From contig NTMA01000019.1 in assembly GCA_002917075.1 (NCBI GenBank), forward strand, positions 434,001 to 498,000: a stretch of 64,000 nucleotides of DNA. The letters run 5' to 3'. Origin of the DNA: Hawksworthiomyces lignivorus. Its lineage: Eukaryota; Ascomycota; Sordariomycetes; Ophiostomatales; Ophiostomataceae. Below, in pieces: positions 1 through 9,598 of this stretch (positions are counted from its first letter, which is position 1; each line of letters begins with the position of its first letter). The notes below the pieces were generated by a model that worked only from the letters and a program-made list of their open reading frames with translations, was not told where the DNA came from and did not search any database. Made by a program: the position numbers and the translations under genes.

Positions 1-138
1 AGAAAATGAAGAAAGAAATATTCTCTCTAGTGGATGAATAGTCTCCCGAGGGACTATCATGAAACATGCCGTTCTGTTGTGGTATCTAGACAATAAAATA
101 CAATAGATATATCGAGACAAAAACCATTGAAACGCCAA
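1..138. other. 3' flank of the WD40 gene
   Basis: Short AT-rich flank downstream of the stop codon of the minus-strand WD40 gene. No further coding sequence is visible before the window edge. Confidence 0.5.
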
Positions 139-1855
139 TTATGTTGCTAGTGGTACAAGATTCCAGATCTTGAGACTAGAATCAGAGGATGAGCGCAAAG
201 CTGTGCGGGACTGGAGACGGCTGCCTTGACGAGAGCTGTTCACGCTCCTTGAAGTTGATCTTCTGGAGTTGCTCAGTTTGCTGTTATCACTATCATCGTT
301 CTCATCGCTATCGTCACTATCGTTGCTTTTGTCGTCATCGCCATCACCAGTGGGATCTTTGCTCCTCTCACTACCAGAGTCGCTTTCACTGTCGCTTTCA
401 CTCTGGCTGACACTGTCGCTATCGCCATCACTGTCGCTCTCACTGTCGTCTGGAATCGTCCACGAACCCGAACACGTTGCTATTACTGACCCACTGGCGT
501 GCAGCGCTGTGCTGCCCACAGCGGCGCCGTGTGCCTTCCAGCGCCACGACGGCTCGATATGCCCTTCTTGCGTGCCGACGCCCTCCCATACGACCACAGT
601 GCCATCTTCTGTGCCAGCCCATACCTCGAAACCCCCATTGCTGCCGCTACCTGCATATACGTCGCAAGTCAGCCGCTGGTTTGTGTCCGCTGGCCGGCCC
701 GTCAGAGTGCATAGCAACTCCCCCGACCCGCGGATGTCGTATACCAGCAGGTCCCGAGAGCGGCGCTCGTTGACGACCAAGTAGCGGCCGCAGGGGCTCC
801 AGAGAGTCTGCAGGATGCCGCGGCCGGTGTAGGTATCGATGCCAGCACCGGTGCTGTGGTCGACCGCCGATGCCACGCTCCACGTCGCGACGCACTCACC
901 GCCGGCGCGGCCCAGGTCGTACAAGCCCACCCAGCGCGTCCAGGTGCCGGCGGCCAAAACGCCGCTTGTTACTCCGCCGCCACCACCATTGCCGCTGTCA
1001 GGTGCCGCAGCCAGCGCCGCGATCGTGCCGCGCATGCCGACGCCGTTGCCCTTGCGCAGATGGCGTGTGGACGGGATAGTGGGAACGCGAAGCAGGGGCG
1101 GGTCGTTGCTGGTGCGGCTCACATCGAAGACGGCCAGCAGGTTGGTCGTGCCGGCCACGAAGTGGGTGCCCGGTGCGGACCACAGGAGGGCGGTCGGCGC
1201 CATATACGCCTCGGTCTCGGGCTTGATGAGCGGATAAGCAGCCAGCGGCGCAGGACGGGCGATATCCCCGCCATTTCCATTGCCAGAACCAGAATCGGGA
1301 AAGAGAGGATAGAGATGCACGGGCAAGTCGCGGCAGGCGACGAGCGCAGACTGGGACCAGGGCTGGGCGAGGGCGAAGTAGGGTGCCGGTGCCAGCGAGG
1401 TGGCGGGCTCGGGAAGAGCTAGACGGCCCTGGGGGGACAGGGTATGATGGTTGGGCCGATCGACACCTAGGCCGTCAGCATTGTCGCCGTCCCCCTCTTT
1501 GTGAGGAGGGTCTAGCAGGTTCGCCGGCAGGACGTAGCTGAGGATAGTGTTCGCGGAGGTAGAGGTAATAACTGTGGTGCCGTCGGCTGACCTGCGACGC
1601 GTCAGCAACCAAAACTCCAAACTGAAACATATCAGTGAAGAGGAAGACAAAAACAAAAGTTCCTACTCACCACTGCGCACTTTTGTAGAACGGCCGGACA
1701 TGGGCGGGCTCGACGCCGATACGGCTGCTAGACCGCGAGACGCCATTCAGGTCAGCCGCAGCGACGAGAGCCACTTGCGGAGACGCCTTGGCCTGGGCGG
1801 ATACAGCGGACAGCAGGCTGTCGTGGACATGGTCATCTCCTGGAGTCTCCTCCAT
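139..1855 (-). CDS. WD40 protein, TCAB1/WDR79 (yeast Swt21)-like
   Basis: Two exons: 1671-1855 and 139-1591, with a 79-nt intron (GTGAGT...CAG) at 1592-1670; 545 aa. The splice restores a phrase typical of the first blade of this family, FYKSAQW joined to SADGTTVI. Later WD-like strands include LQTLWSPCGRYLVV, FEVWAGTEDGTVVVW and a final SSLKIWNL. Family members bind CAB-box RNAs and act in telomerase or snRNP assembly (animals) or splicing (yeast Swt21); that role here is inference. An acidic Ser/Asp repeat of about 90 residues (roughly 440-530) separates the last two blade strands. The start at 1855 is the first ATG of the open exon. A short upstream ORF (ATG at 1892, seven codons with stop) precedes it out of frame. 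A generic WD40 protein is the alternative. Confidence 0.8.
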
Positions 1856-2457
1856 GTGCGAAGAGCGAATCTCAAGGCGAGGATATCAGCATGGCCGTTT
1901 AGTGTGGTGTCGAGAGCCGTGTTTCGTGCCGCAGCCTGGAGCCCGTGGTTTATTGCATATGTTTTTAAGGGGAATAAATTTTAATCTTTTCTTTTTTATT
2001 TTCTTTTTCTTTTTCTATTATCTTATTTTAGTTTTGGTCCTTTATTCTTGCTCGATTTTTCCCCCTACCCATTCACCGCTATTGCTGGTGGTACCTTCCC
2101 CCTCTAAAACGCACAATTGCGTCACCAGCTGGAGCTAGAGATCGGTGGGGTTGCTCCCTTACCTCTGATTTAGCGTTCAGCTCACAAAAAAACTCAGGGT
2201 CCTCTTCCAGGAAAGGACAACCACAGTCTGCCCCCATCACACTCTCCCCCGCAATATGAGCCAACTCCGTGCTCCGTCCTGCGTGTAATCTGGCGTGCTC
2301 CTCTAAGCGTGATACTTAGTGTCTTGGGCCTTACGGAGTATAAGAGAATATGTAAGGAAAGACAGGAACAATCCCATTAGCCTTAATTAGCTATGTACTC
2401 GTGTCGTATGTACAAGCTTAGCGCCTTCCGCTGATAACGCCGCAGCTACCTGAACCT

Positions 2458-2495
2458 CGTATCGTAAGACAGAATACGTATGTATGTACGATACG
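2458..2495. repeat. interrupted palindrome with perfect 9-bp arms
   Basis: CGTATCGTA at 2458-2466 is the exact reverse complement of TACGATACG at 2487-2495, with a 20-nt spacer. It could be a dimeric factor site or a hairpin; function unknown. Confidence 0.6.
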
Positions 2496-2618
2496 GGCAC
2501 TCCGTAATAGTGCTTAAGGGAATAAGCGGGGGTCGTACTGGGACTGTGACCCGTATTTTTCTGGTTAAGTAAATTAAGCAGAAAGGCACACCATACCCAT
2601 ATCAGTCAATACGAGCAG

Positions 2619-2656
2619 CTGCTTGCTGCTTTGCTGCTTTACTGCTTGTCTGCTTG
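2619..2656 (+). repeat. imperfect CTGCTT tandem repeat
   Basis: Six or so imperfect copies of CTGCTT(T/G) in the upstream region of the PQ-loop gene. A simple low-complexity tract. Confidence 0.6.
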
Positions 2657-3000
2657 CGGATCTGGTGCTTGGTGGCCTGGCTCACCTCCAATTATTGTTT
2701 CATCCCATTCCAAAGCGCCTCGAAAACGCCTTGTTTTCCCTCCTCCTTTACGATTCTCTCTTCTTTAAACAGCATCAACGACTCGTCGCCCATCGCGATG
2801 GTGTCGGCTGGTCGTTCTGTCTAGATTCATCTCCCCCCTTTTTTTACTTTCCTCTCTGCTTCCTTCACCTCTCTTTTCCCGGCTCCTTTTCTTCCACGAC
2901 GCCTTGTCTCTGACTCCTCGCTTTCCGTCTAACCCGAGTATCCGCGACCACATCCAACCGGCGTCGCTCCCTCTACCTTTCTTTTTCTTGAGTCATCACC

Positions 3001-4427
3001 ATGGATTCGCTATTGCTGGACCCGTTCGGGTCGTCATCTCGATGCGATGAACTTCGGGCCCCTGGTGTGATGAACCTTATCGTATCAATGTATGTGGGAG
3101 ACTGGCACAACCAGCAGGGTTATCAACCTTTCGGCGAAGATCGCCGCATTTTGCCTATCCTCAACCACCCTTCCTTTCCTCCCCCCTCCCCCTACGCTTA
3201 CGTTGTTTTGCTTCATGTTTTCTGTTTACTCTTCCCTAGGCTAATCTCAACAGTATCATTCTTGTCGGAATGTTAATCTCCTATCTCCCCCAGCATTACC
3301 GCATCATCTCCCGCGGCACCTCAGAGGGAATCTCACCTTACTTCGTCCTATTGGGCGTCACATCTGCCACCTCGGGCTTTGCCAACATCCTCACCCTGCC
3401 CCAGTCGCGCCAGGATGTGGCCTGCTGCAGCGAGCTCGACACCTTCCACTGCATGGCTGGCCTGCTCGGCATCGCCCAGCTCGGCGTGCAGTGGATCTGC
3501 TTTGCCTTTATGTATGTTCCTCTGTTTCTCGGATTTCTCTTGTCTCCTGTTGGGGTGAGATGCCTTGTTTCGTTTGAGGCCTTTGGCTGACTCTGTAGTC
3601 TCGTTCTCTTTTTGGTTTTCTTCCGATTCGACGACGCCAACGTTCCCATCCCCGAAGAGGAAATCCGCCACGACCAACCCCGCTGGCAGACGGCAGTTCT
3701 TGTGGCCTGCCTATGCCTCATCCACGGCCTCGTCGTAATAATCATCACTGCCGTCTTTGCCACCGTCATCCCCCAGGCGCTCTCGGGCTGGGCCAATTCC
3801 CTAGGGCTGATGGCGGCTGCGCTGGCGGCCGTACAGTATTTGCCGCAGATCTATACTACATACCGCCTCAAACATGTTGGCAGCCTCAGCATTCCCATGA
3901 TGTGCATCCAGACGCCTGGAGGGGTCCTCTTCGCGGGTAGCCTATTCGCCCGCCTGGGCTGGGGTGGCTGGAGCTCCTGGGGCATCTTCTTGCTCACCGC
4001 CATAATGCAAGGTGCGCTGTTGTCTCTGGGCGTCTACTACGAGCTGCAGCGCGCTCGGTTCTTGGATGGAGACAACGTGGCGCCTGCTGCAAATGCCGGC
4101 ACCCTGTCTAATGGCAACGTCGATGGTGGACGTGGTCACAGCAACGGAAGCGGGCATGCACCTCAGCTGCAGTCGAGCAAGCCCGCCCCACGTCCACTCT
4201 ATCGCCGCGTGCTCTCCTATCGGTCTGCACGTCTCGATGACAGCACGCCCAGCCGCTACAGCGCACACCCGGAGCACTACGGCACCACGCCCGACGAGAT
4301 CTCAGACATTATCGACCGGCAAGACAGCGATGCGGCCACAGAAACACAACCGCTGCTGCGGCCGGGTGGCATCGGCAACCCACGCCGCGATTACGATACT
4401 GGAAACCATCGCACAAGAGGCTCATAG
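3001..4427 (+). CDS. PQ-loop repeat membrane protein
   Basis: Three exons: 3001-3089, 3254-3511 and 3599-4427; introns of 164 nt (GTATGT...CAG, branch GCTAATC) and 87 nt (GTATGT...TAG); 391 aa. The ATG sits in a good context (CACCATGG). Splicing rebuilds the first membrane helix, NLIVSIIILVGMLISYLPQ. Two PQ motifs, P42-Q43 (SYLPQHYR) and P198-Q199 (QYLPQIYTTY), each end a hydrophobic helix, as in the seven-helix PQ-loop/SWEET/cystinosin superfamily. The transported substrate cannot be told from sequence; lysosomal or vacuolar amino-acid or sugar export is typical of relatives. The tail after about residue 285 is polar and probably cytosolic, with ETQPLL near the end resembling an acidic dileucine sorting signal. 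Confidence 0.87.
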
Positions 4428-5023
4428 ATCAGTGTATTGCGTACGAGTATTCTGTGTTCTGTCGCGTTGGCGATATGGCGTCATAGTTTGGCATTTCTAG
4501 TATTTGTATATGTACTTTGCACTTTCTGGTGGCGTTTTTGAAATACCCCCAGTATTAGGACGAAAGAAAAAGAGCAGCCGTCTTTAGCCACAGTTTTTTT
4601 TTGTCCGTCAGGCTGTCCCGGGCAGGCCATCTATTTGTTCTGGCCTCGCGCCCATCTGGACATATTATCTAGCAATGGGCATTTCTATTCCTATTTCTAT
4701 TCGTGCTTATTGTCTGCAGCTTCTCTTGTGCATACTTATTATTATTGCCCTGTCTACTTCAAACCTCACGCTTGATCTACCTGCAACAGTTTCACCCACA
4801 TTAAGCTTTCAGGGGGGTCCCGGTCTGAACCGTGTCCGAGCGTCGCATCCTGCGGCACGCACTAAAATATGCGTTTGTATATACAACGGGACAAGCAGAG
4901 GCTGCAGAAGCGCGGAAAATATCCCAAATCCCACGAGGACATGACAGCTGCCAGCGACCCGACAGTCCCATCTCTCCCGTCTACCCCATATTGTTGCACC
5001 CTGTGGAACGAACTGGCCCTGGC

Positions 5024-5047
5024 CCTGGCCCTGGCCCAGGCCCTGGC
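5024..5047 (+). repeat. GGCCCT hexamer tandem repeat
   Basis: Four consecutive TGGCCC units followed by one variant AGGCCC unit in non-coding DNA. A simple minisatellite. Confidence 0.7.
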
Positions 5048-5298
5048 ACGATCTGGAATGGAATCGTGGAGTGGAATCCCAAAGACCTGCGGGGGATGCG
5101 CCTACAACGTGCTGTCGTATTCTCTCGCCGCTGCTCTCGTTTGTTCTATTGTTCTGCATCCCTTCGTCGGATCTCGGTTTGTTTAACAGAGAGACGATAA
5201 TGTGCCTTGTCTGAACTGCGATCAGATGCTGCCATGAACGATGCGCCTTTTTTTTGTGGCTCATGAATCCTACCTTCGAGCGCGTGCAGCAAGTAAAA

Positions 5299-5313
5299 CT
5301 GCTGCTGCTGCTG
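5299..5313 (+). repeat. (CTG)5 microsatellite
   Basis: Five perfect CTG units in intergenic DNA. Confidence 0.75.
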
Positions 5314-5905
5314 CTCTTTTCGACACTCGCTTGAGCGATGCATTTCAACCGCAAGACGTCGGGTGACGGATGAATGCCCCCTTTTTCTCGACACTTGTTG
5401 CCAATTTAGCCCAAACCTTTCTCACAGACATGCCCATTTCGCTTCTGCTAAAGACTGCATTCTAGCGATGTGTGCTCGATATCTTGTCTCTTCCGAGTAG
5501 TCGTACACTTTGAGCCACAATGCCGTTTTCCGTTTCTTCCTCGTCGCTCTTATTGCCTGAAGCAAAGCTGCTTCAAGCACGAGATAGCCTTTACAGCCAC
5601 CCTGCAGATGCGGGAAGGCATGTCATGTCTGTGTGTTGGGCGCGTTCTGCAAAGCATGACTTGGTGATCGCCCATTTGGAAACAGCACAACCGGCGTCGC
5701 AGTCGTCTCATGTCATCCTTTAACCGCCAAGACCATGACAAAACAAAGAAGGCAGATTAGCCTCGACAGCCGCCTCTCTCGAGAGCGAGCGTTCAAACAA
5801 ACCCATTCAGAGTACCGCGCAGCTGTGCAAGCCGCAAACAGTCGCATGGCGAACAGCGCTGCTGTGTCAGTTCAAACATGAGACGCATCTCGTAGGCTCT
5901 TTTGC

Positions 5906-5940
5906 CTGTCTGTCGGTCTGTCTGTCTCTCTCTCTCTCTC
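5906..5940 (+). repeat. TCTG/CT microsatellite
   Basis: TCTG-type tetranucleotides run into a CT dinucleotide repeat. Confidence 0.75.
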
Positions 5941-6675
5941 ATATACTGTAGCATGTGTTGTATAGACGAACTAAGGCCACTCGGCATCAAACCTGCCGGA
6001 TCTGTTCTCTGTCGTCTTCTTTCCTGGCCATAATTCGATTTTTCTTTTGGCCATGATTCTACTGCGACGTGTCTCTGTTCATCTCTGATATAGACATTAT
6101 CTGCTTTGGGTGTGTTTCGATCCTCCAAACTTACCATCCCTCCCCCCTTCATCGTCCTTCGGGCTGCCCTTTTCTGACAAAGTGGCACATCCTGACTTCG
6201 GATCGACGTTGTGATGCGGTAGGCAGAGGAAAACTTTATACGGTCAGAGAAGGGCAATTGGGGCATTTTTGCCTGCAGCATTCACTTAGCAGAAAATCCT
6301 CTCCCACTTACGTTTGGCACCCTTCGCCGATCGTGTCTTTCTTGTCTTCTTCTCTGTCCCGTTCCGCTTTTTCTCTTTCTTCCTTTCCCTTTTTTCCTTT
6401 GCTCTTTTTTTTCTTCTATCCAATACTCTTTTTCTCTTTTTTGCTTCGTGCAAGAAAGCCTCATCTTTAATTTTCTCTTCTCGTCATGTCGTTCATTTCC
6501 ATTGTTTACACTGCTGGCAGTCTTTCGTCTACGACAGGTTACCGATAGAGGGCTCACCTTGGTTCTCGGTCTTTTTAACGTTCTTTACGACTTCGCTTCT
6601 TCCTCTCGTTTACGGTCTCTTGTAAATTTTTGTTTAGCGTTTGTTTTCTTTTTCCTTTTTCTTCCCAGCACGACA

Positions 6676-8814
6676 ATGCGTCTACCACTTCTCTCCTCAC
6701 GATCGGAGGGGGTGGTTTCCCCAAGACAGCTGGTACCGGCTGCCGCCAGCCCTCTTGTCACCAATCCTGTCGTCGCCAGTACTTCCGGACTTACCGGATC
6801 TGTTGGAACATTCGGCAATTCTGAAGCATTTGCCGCTCAAGCTGGTGATGGTGGAGGATCTTCAGGATCTTCTAGAGGTTCTGGGGGGGGTGGTCGTGGG
6901 CCATTTGGAAGAGGAAGGGGTAGGGGTGGAGGTGGTGGAGGATTTGGCGGAGGCGGAGGCGGAGGATTTGGCGGAGGTGGCGGAGGCGGAGGAGGAGGAG
7001 GCAATGGTGGTGGGGATGGAGGCGACGGCGGCGATGGCGGAGACGGCGGAGATGGCGGCGACGGCGGCGGCACCAGCGGTGGTGGAGGAACCACCGGTGG
7101 GGGTGGTGGCGGCGGTAGCAGCGGCGGCGGCGGCACTACCACCAACGCGTGTCCCCAGACAAACGGCACCACGATCGGCTCGGTCCAATCGTTCACACTG
7201 TTCTGCGGCTCGTCCGCCGGCGGCGACGTCATCAACTCGACTACGGTCAGCACCTTTGACGAGTGCACGGTCGCGTGCGCGAGCTTCCATCCCAAGTGCG
7301 AGGCCGTCTCTTTTGACGGCAGCAACTGCCAGCTGAAGGCCAACCTCGCTGCCGAAGACGAGACTACTACGTCAGCCACCTTGAACGCGGGCATCGCCGT
7401 GTTCCCGCCCGCCACCTCCAACTGCGGCTCCCTGGGCGGGTCGACAGTGCAGAGTAATATGAACTTCAACCTGTCGTGCAACAACGTCATCGACGGCAGC
7501 GACATGCTGCAGGTCAACGCGGCGACGTTCCAGGACTGCCTAGACCAGTGCGTGCAGACGGGCGGCTGCGGCGGCGTGTCGTATGACCCGGCATACACGC
7601 AGGGCTTCAAGAACTGCTACCTCAAGACCACGAGCCCGTCGGCGCCCATCACGGACCAGGGCATCGACTCGGCCGTCGTGGCCAACGCGGTGGCGGCGAA
7701 CCCGGTGAACAGCAGCAGCAGCAGCAGCACCACGGACGGCGGCGCGGTGGCTTCGACGACGTCGGTGACGGCGCAGACTACGGACAGCCCAGCCACGTCG
7801 ACGTCCACGACGGCGGGAACGACGACGGTGGCGGGCTTCACGACGCCGGCGCCATCGCCGACGCAGCCGGCGCAGAGCGCGGTGACGCGCACGATCGTGT
7901 CGGTGGTGACGTCGGTCAGCAACTCGGTCAGCCGCACCATCACGACGACCGAGGCGGTGACCGTGTCCATGGTGGGCTCGAGCACCGTGGGCATGCCGGG
8001 CGGCGCCATGTCGACCATGGCCATGATGACGCCGGCGGGCTCGCTGGTGGACGGGCCGGACGCGGCCGCGGCCGCCAACAGCCGCGCCTGGATCGCCGCG
8101 CCCGTCGTCGGCTCTGTGGCAGCCGTCCTGGTCGTGGCCGTCATGTTTGTGCTGTGGGGTCGCCGCCGCCGCAACAACGGCCAGTCGTCGCCCATGTCGC
8201 CGTCCTTTTTGTTCAACCGCTTCCGCGGCGGTAACGGTCGCGGCGGCGGCGGCAGCGGCGGCAACAGCGGCTTCCGCAACCTATCCTCGTCCGCGTCCAA
8301 CCGCGGCGGCATGCGCTCGCCGTTTGGCCGGCCCCAGCTGCCTTTTGGCAACTACTGGCGCACGGGCGGCGGCAAGGAGAGCCGCGTGGGCGGCGCCAGC
8401 GGCGTCAGCAGCGTCAGCGGCAAGCCGGGCAGCGCAGCGGGCAGCAGCCGCAAGCTGGCCGACGAGGAGGGCGGCATGAGCCGCAGCGGCACGGGCTACG
8501 GCAAGAGCGTGCCGCTGATCATCGACACGGGGGCGGCGGCGCGCGCTCTCGAGAGCAGCGCCGCCCGGGAGAAGGACAAGGACAGGGCAACAACCGAGAA
8601 GAGTCGAGAATCTGAGAGCAGCAGCAGCAGCAATAGCAGCAAGCCCGTCGAGGAGGCCGCGTCGGGCGAGAAGCCCGTGCCGTCGCGCGACCTGACGGCC
8701 ACGACGCCGCAGTACGAGGTCAAGGGCGGCAAGATGTCGCTGCGCAACAGCATGAACGGGCTGGCGCAGAATCGCACGACGCTCGACGGCATCCCCATTT
8801 TCCTGCGGGAGTAA
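6676..8814 (+). CDS. Gly-rich, PAN/Apple-like single-pass membrane protein
   Basis: 712 aa if translation starts at the ATG at 6676. The frame is open further upstream, but the leader there is pyrimidine-rich and unlikely to be coding. Order: short N-terminus; Gly-rich run with GDGG repeats (about 62-155); two Cys-rich modules resembling PAN/Apple domains (about 159-241 and 247-331, with motifs DECTVACAS and QDCLDQCVQ); Ser/Thr-rich stalk (about 335-465); one membrane helix (about 473-494, VGSVAAVLVVAVMFVLW); then a Gly/Ser-rich tail of about 215 residues. The RRRR right after the helix predicts a cytosolic tail and outside PAN modules, as in fungal wall-sensor proteins. No cleavable signal peptide is seen, so either the helix is a reverse signal anchor or a 5' exon is missing. 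Ligand unknown. Confidence 0.65.
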   Translation: MRLPLLSSRSEGVVSPRQLVPAAASPLVTNPVVASTSGLTGSVGTFGNSEAFAAQAGDGGGSSGSSRGSGGGGRGPFGRGRGRGGGGGGFGGGGGGGFGGGGGGGGGGGNGGGDGGDGGDGGDGGDGGDGGGTSGGGGTTGGGGGGGSSGGGGTTTNACPQTNGTTIGSVQSFTLFCGSSAGGDVINSTTVSTFDECTVACASFHPKCEAVSFDGSNCQLKANLAAEDETTTSATLNAGIAVFPPATSNCGSLGGSTVQSNMNFNLSCNNVIDGSDMLQVNAATFQDCLDQCVQTGGCGGVSYDPAYTQGFKNCYLKTTSPSAPITDQGIDSAVVANAVAANPVNSSSSSSTTDGGAVASTTSVTAQTTDSPATSTSTTAGTTTVAGFTTPAPSPTQPAQSAVTRTIVSVVTSVSNSVSRTITTTEAVTVSMVGSSTVGMPGGAMSTMAMMTPAGSLVDGPDAAAAANSRAWIAAPVVGSVAAVLVVAVMFVLWGRRRRNNGQSSPMSPSFLFNRFRGGNGRGGGGSGGNSGFRNLSSSASNRGGMRSPFGRPQLPFGNYWRTGGGKESRVGGASGVSSVSGKPGSAAGSSRKLADEEGGMSRSGTGYGKSVPLIIDTGAAARALESSAAREKDKDRATTEKSRESESSSSSNSSKPVEEAASGEKPVPSRDLTATTPQYEVKGGKMSLRNSMNGLAQNRTTLDGIPIFLRE

Positions 8815-9566
8815 TCGTCCACGCTGTCGTCGCCGTAGTCTGTCGGCATCAATGTCGTTATCAGCGTCGTCAACCGCCGGAAGGGGAAAGTCATGCGTGG
8901 AAGAACCGGTTGCCCTCGCGCCGCCAGCAGCAGGAAGCTGGCATTGTACAAATAGAAAGAGAGAACACTGCGAAGAGTGTTCGAGAGAAGGAGGGGGAGA
9001 AGGGACTACCCCCTTTTTTTTTGCTTTGCCGGCGGCGCCCAGTTCGCTGCTAGGAGTCCTAGGAAGAGACTCCCAGGAAAGGGAAAGGGGGAAAAGGAGA
9101 GTCCTAGAAAGATGCTTTGTAATGCCTCAGGTTCTATACCACGTCTTGCTCTGAGTTGGCCTTTTCTTGTTTTGTCTTTTTTTTACCCTGTTTTTCTCTT
9201 CTTTATCTTCCTCTTACCTCTCCTTGCTATTCCCGTCCTTGTTTTTTTTTTTTTTTTTGCCCAACCTTTGCGTTCACAAGTCCCCGCTGGTTTTTTCGTT
9301 TTCGTTTTCGTTGTTATTTCACGTCTTCATTTCAATCGTTGATAAAACCAATACTGTTGTTTTTTTCTTCTAGAAAAATCTCAGTTTACATATACATATA
9401 TTTAAATTTAGTTATATTCTGATTCTGATTCTTTACCAATTTCTCCCTGGCTTCAGCCTCATCAAAATGCCGTCATGGGAGGATTTCCAGCCTCGCTTAC
9501 CAAAGATGCAGCTGACTTGCGTGTCCGCCTTTTGCGACAGCATTCTATCTTAGGGAATAATTTTGC

Positions 9567-9598
9567 CCGGCGGCGTAGATGTCCGGCGGCGTAGATAT
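9567..9598 (+). repeat. 16-bp tandem duplication
   Basis: Two adjacent copies of CCGGCGGCGTAGAT(G/A)T, differing at one base. Non-coding; function unknown. Confidence 0.7.

Larger units (their letters stand above)
1856..3000. promoter_or_regulatory. divergent promoter region, WD40 gene / PQ-loop gene
   Basis: About 1.1 kb between two divergently transcribed genes. It holds a T-rich tract at about 1983-2035, an interrupted palindrome at 2458-2495, a CTGCTT-type repeat at 2619-2656 and a pyrimidine-rich leader at about 2820-2990 before the ATG at 3001. A TACGGAGTA 9-mer lies at 2332-2340. No convincing gene is present. Confidence 0.6.
4428..6675. other. intergenic: PQ-loop 3' flank and PAN-like gene upstream region
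   Basis: About 2.2 kb without a supportable gene. It contains a GGCCCT hexamer repeat (5024-5047), a (CTG)5 run (5299-5313), a TCTG/CT microsatellite (5906-5940) and a very pyrimidine-rich leader at about 6330-6670. ORFs of up to about 180 codons lie here on both strands, but they lack recognisable domains or consistent splice structure. Confidence 0.5.

Noticed and set aside
2332..2340. TACGGAGTA 9-mer, with a reverse-complement copy at 33491-33499
   Set aside because: Only two exact copies; too few to argue for function from this window alone.
6448..6675. Hydrophobic 76-residue upstream extension of the PAN-like protein
   Set aside because: It translates a T/C-rich leader; its composition is that of a pyrimidine tract. 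The ATG at 6676 is the more likely start.
6837..7610. Polyproline-rich minus-strand frame resembling a formin FH1 segment
   Set aside because: It is the antisense of the Gly-rich region of the PAN-like protein; the proline runs are only the complement of GGN codons.
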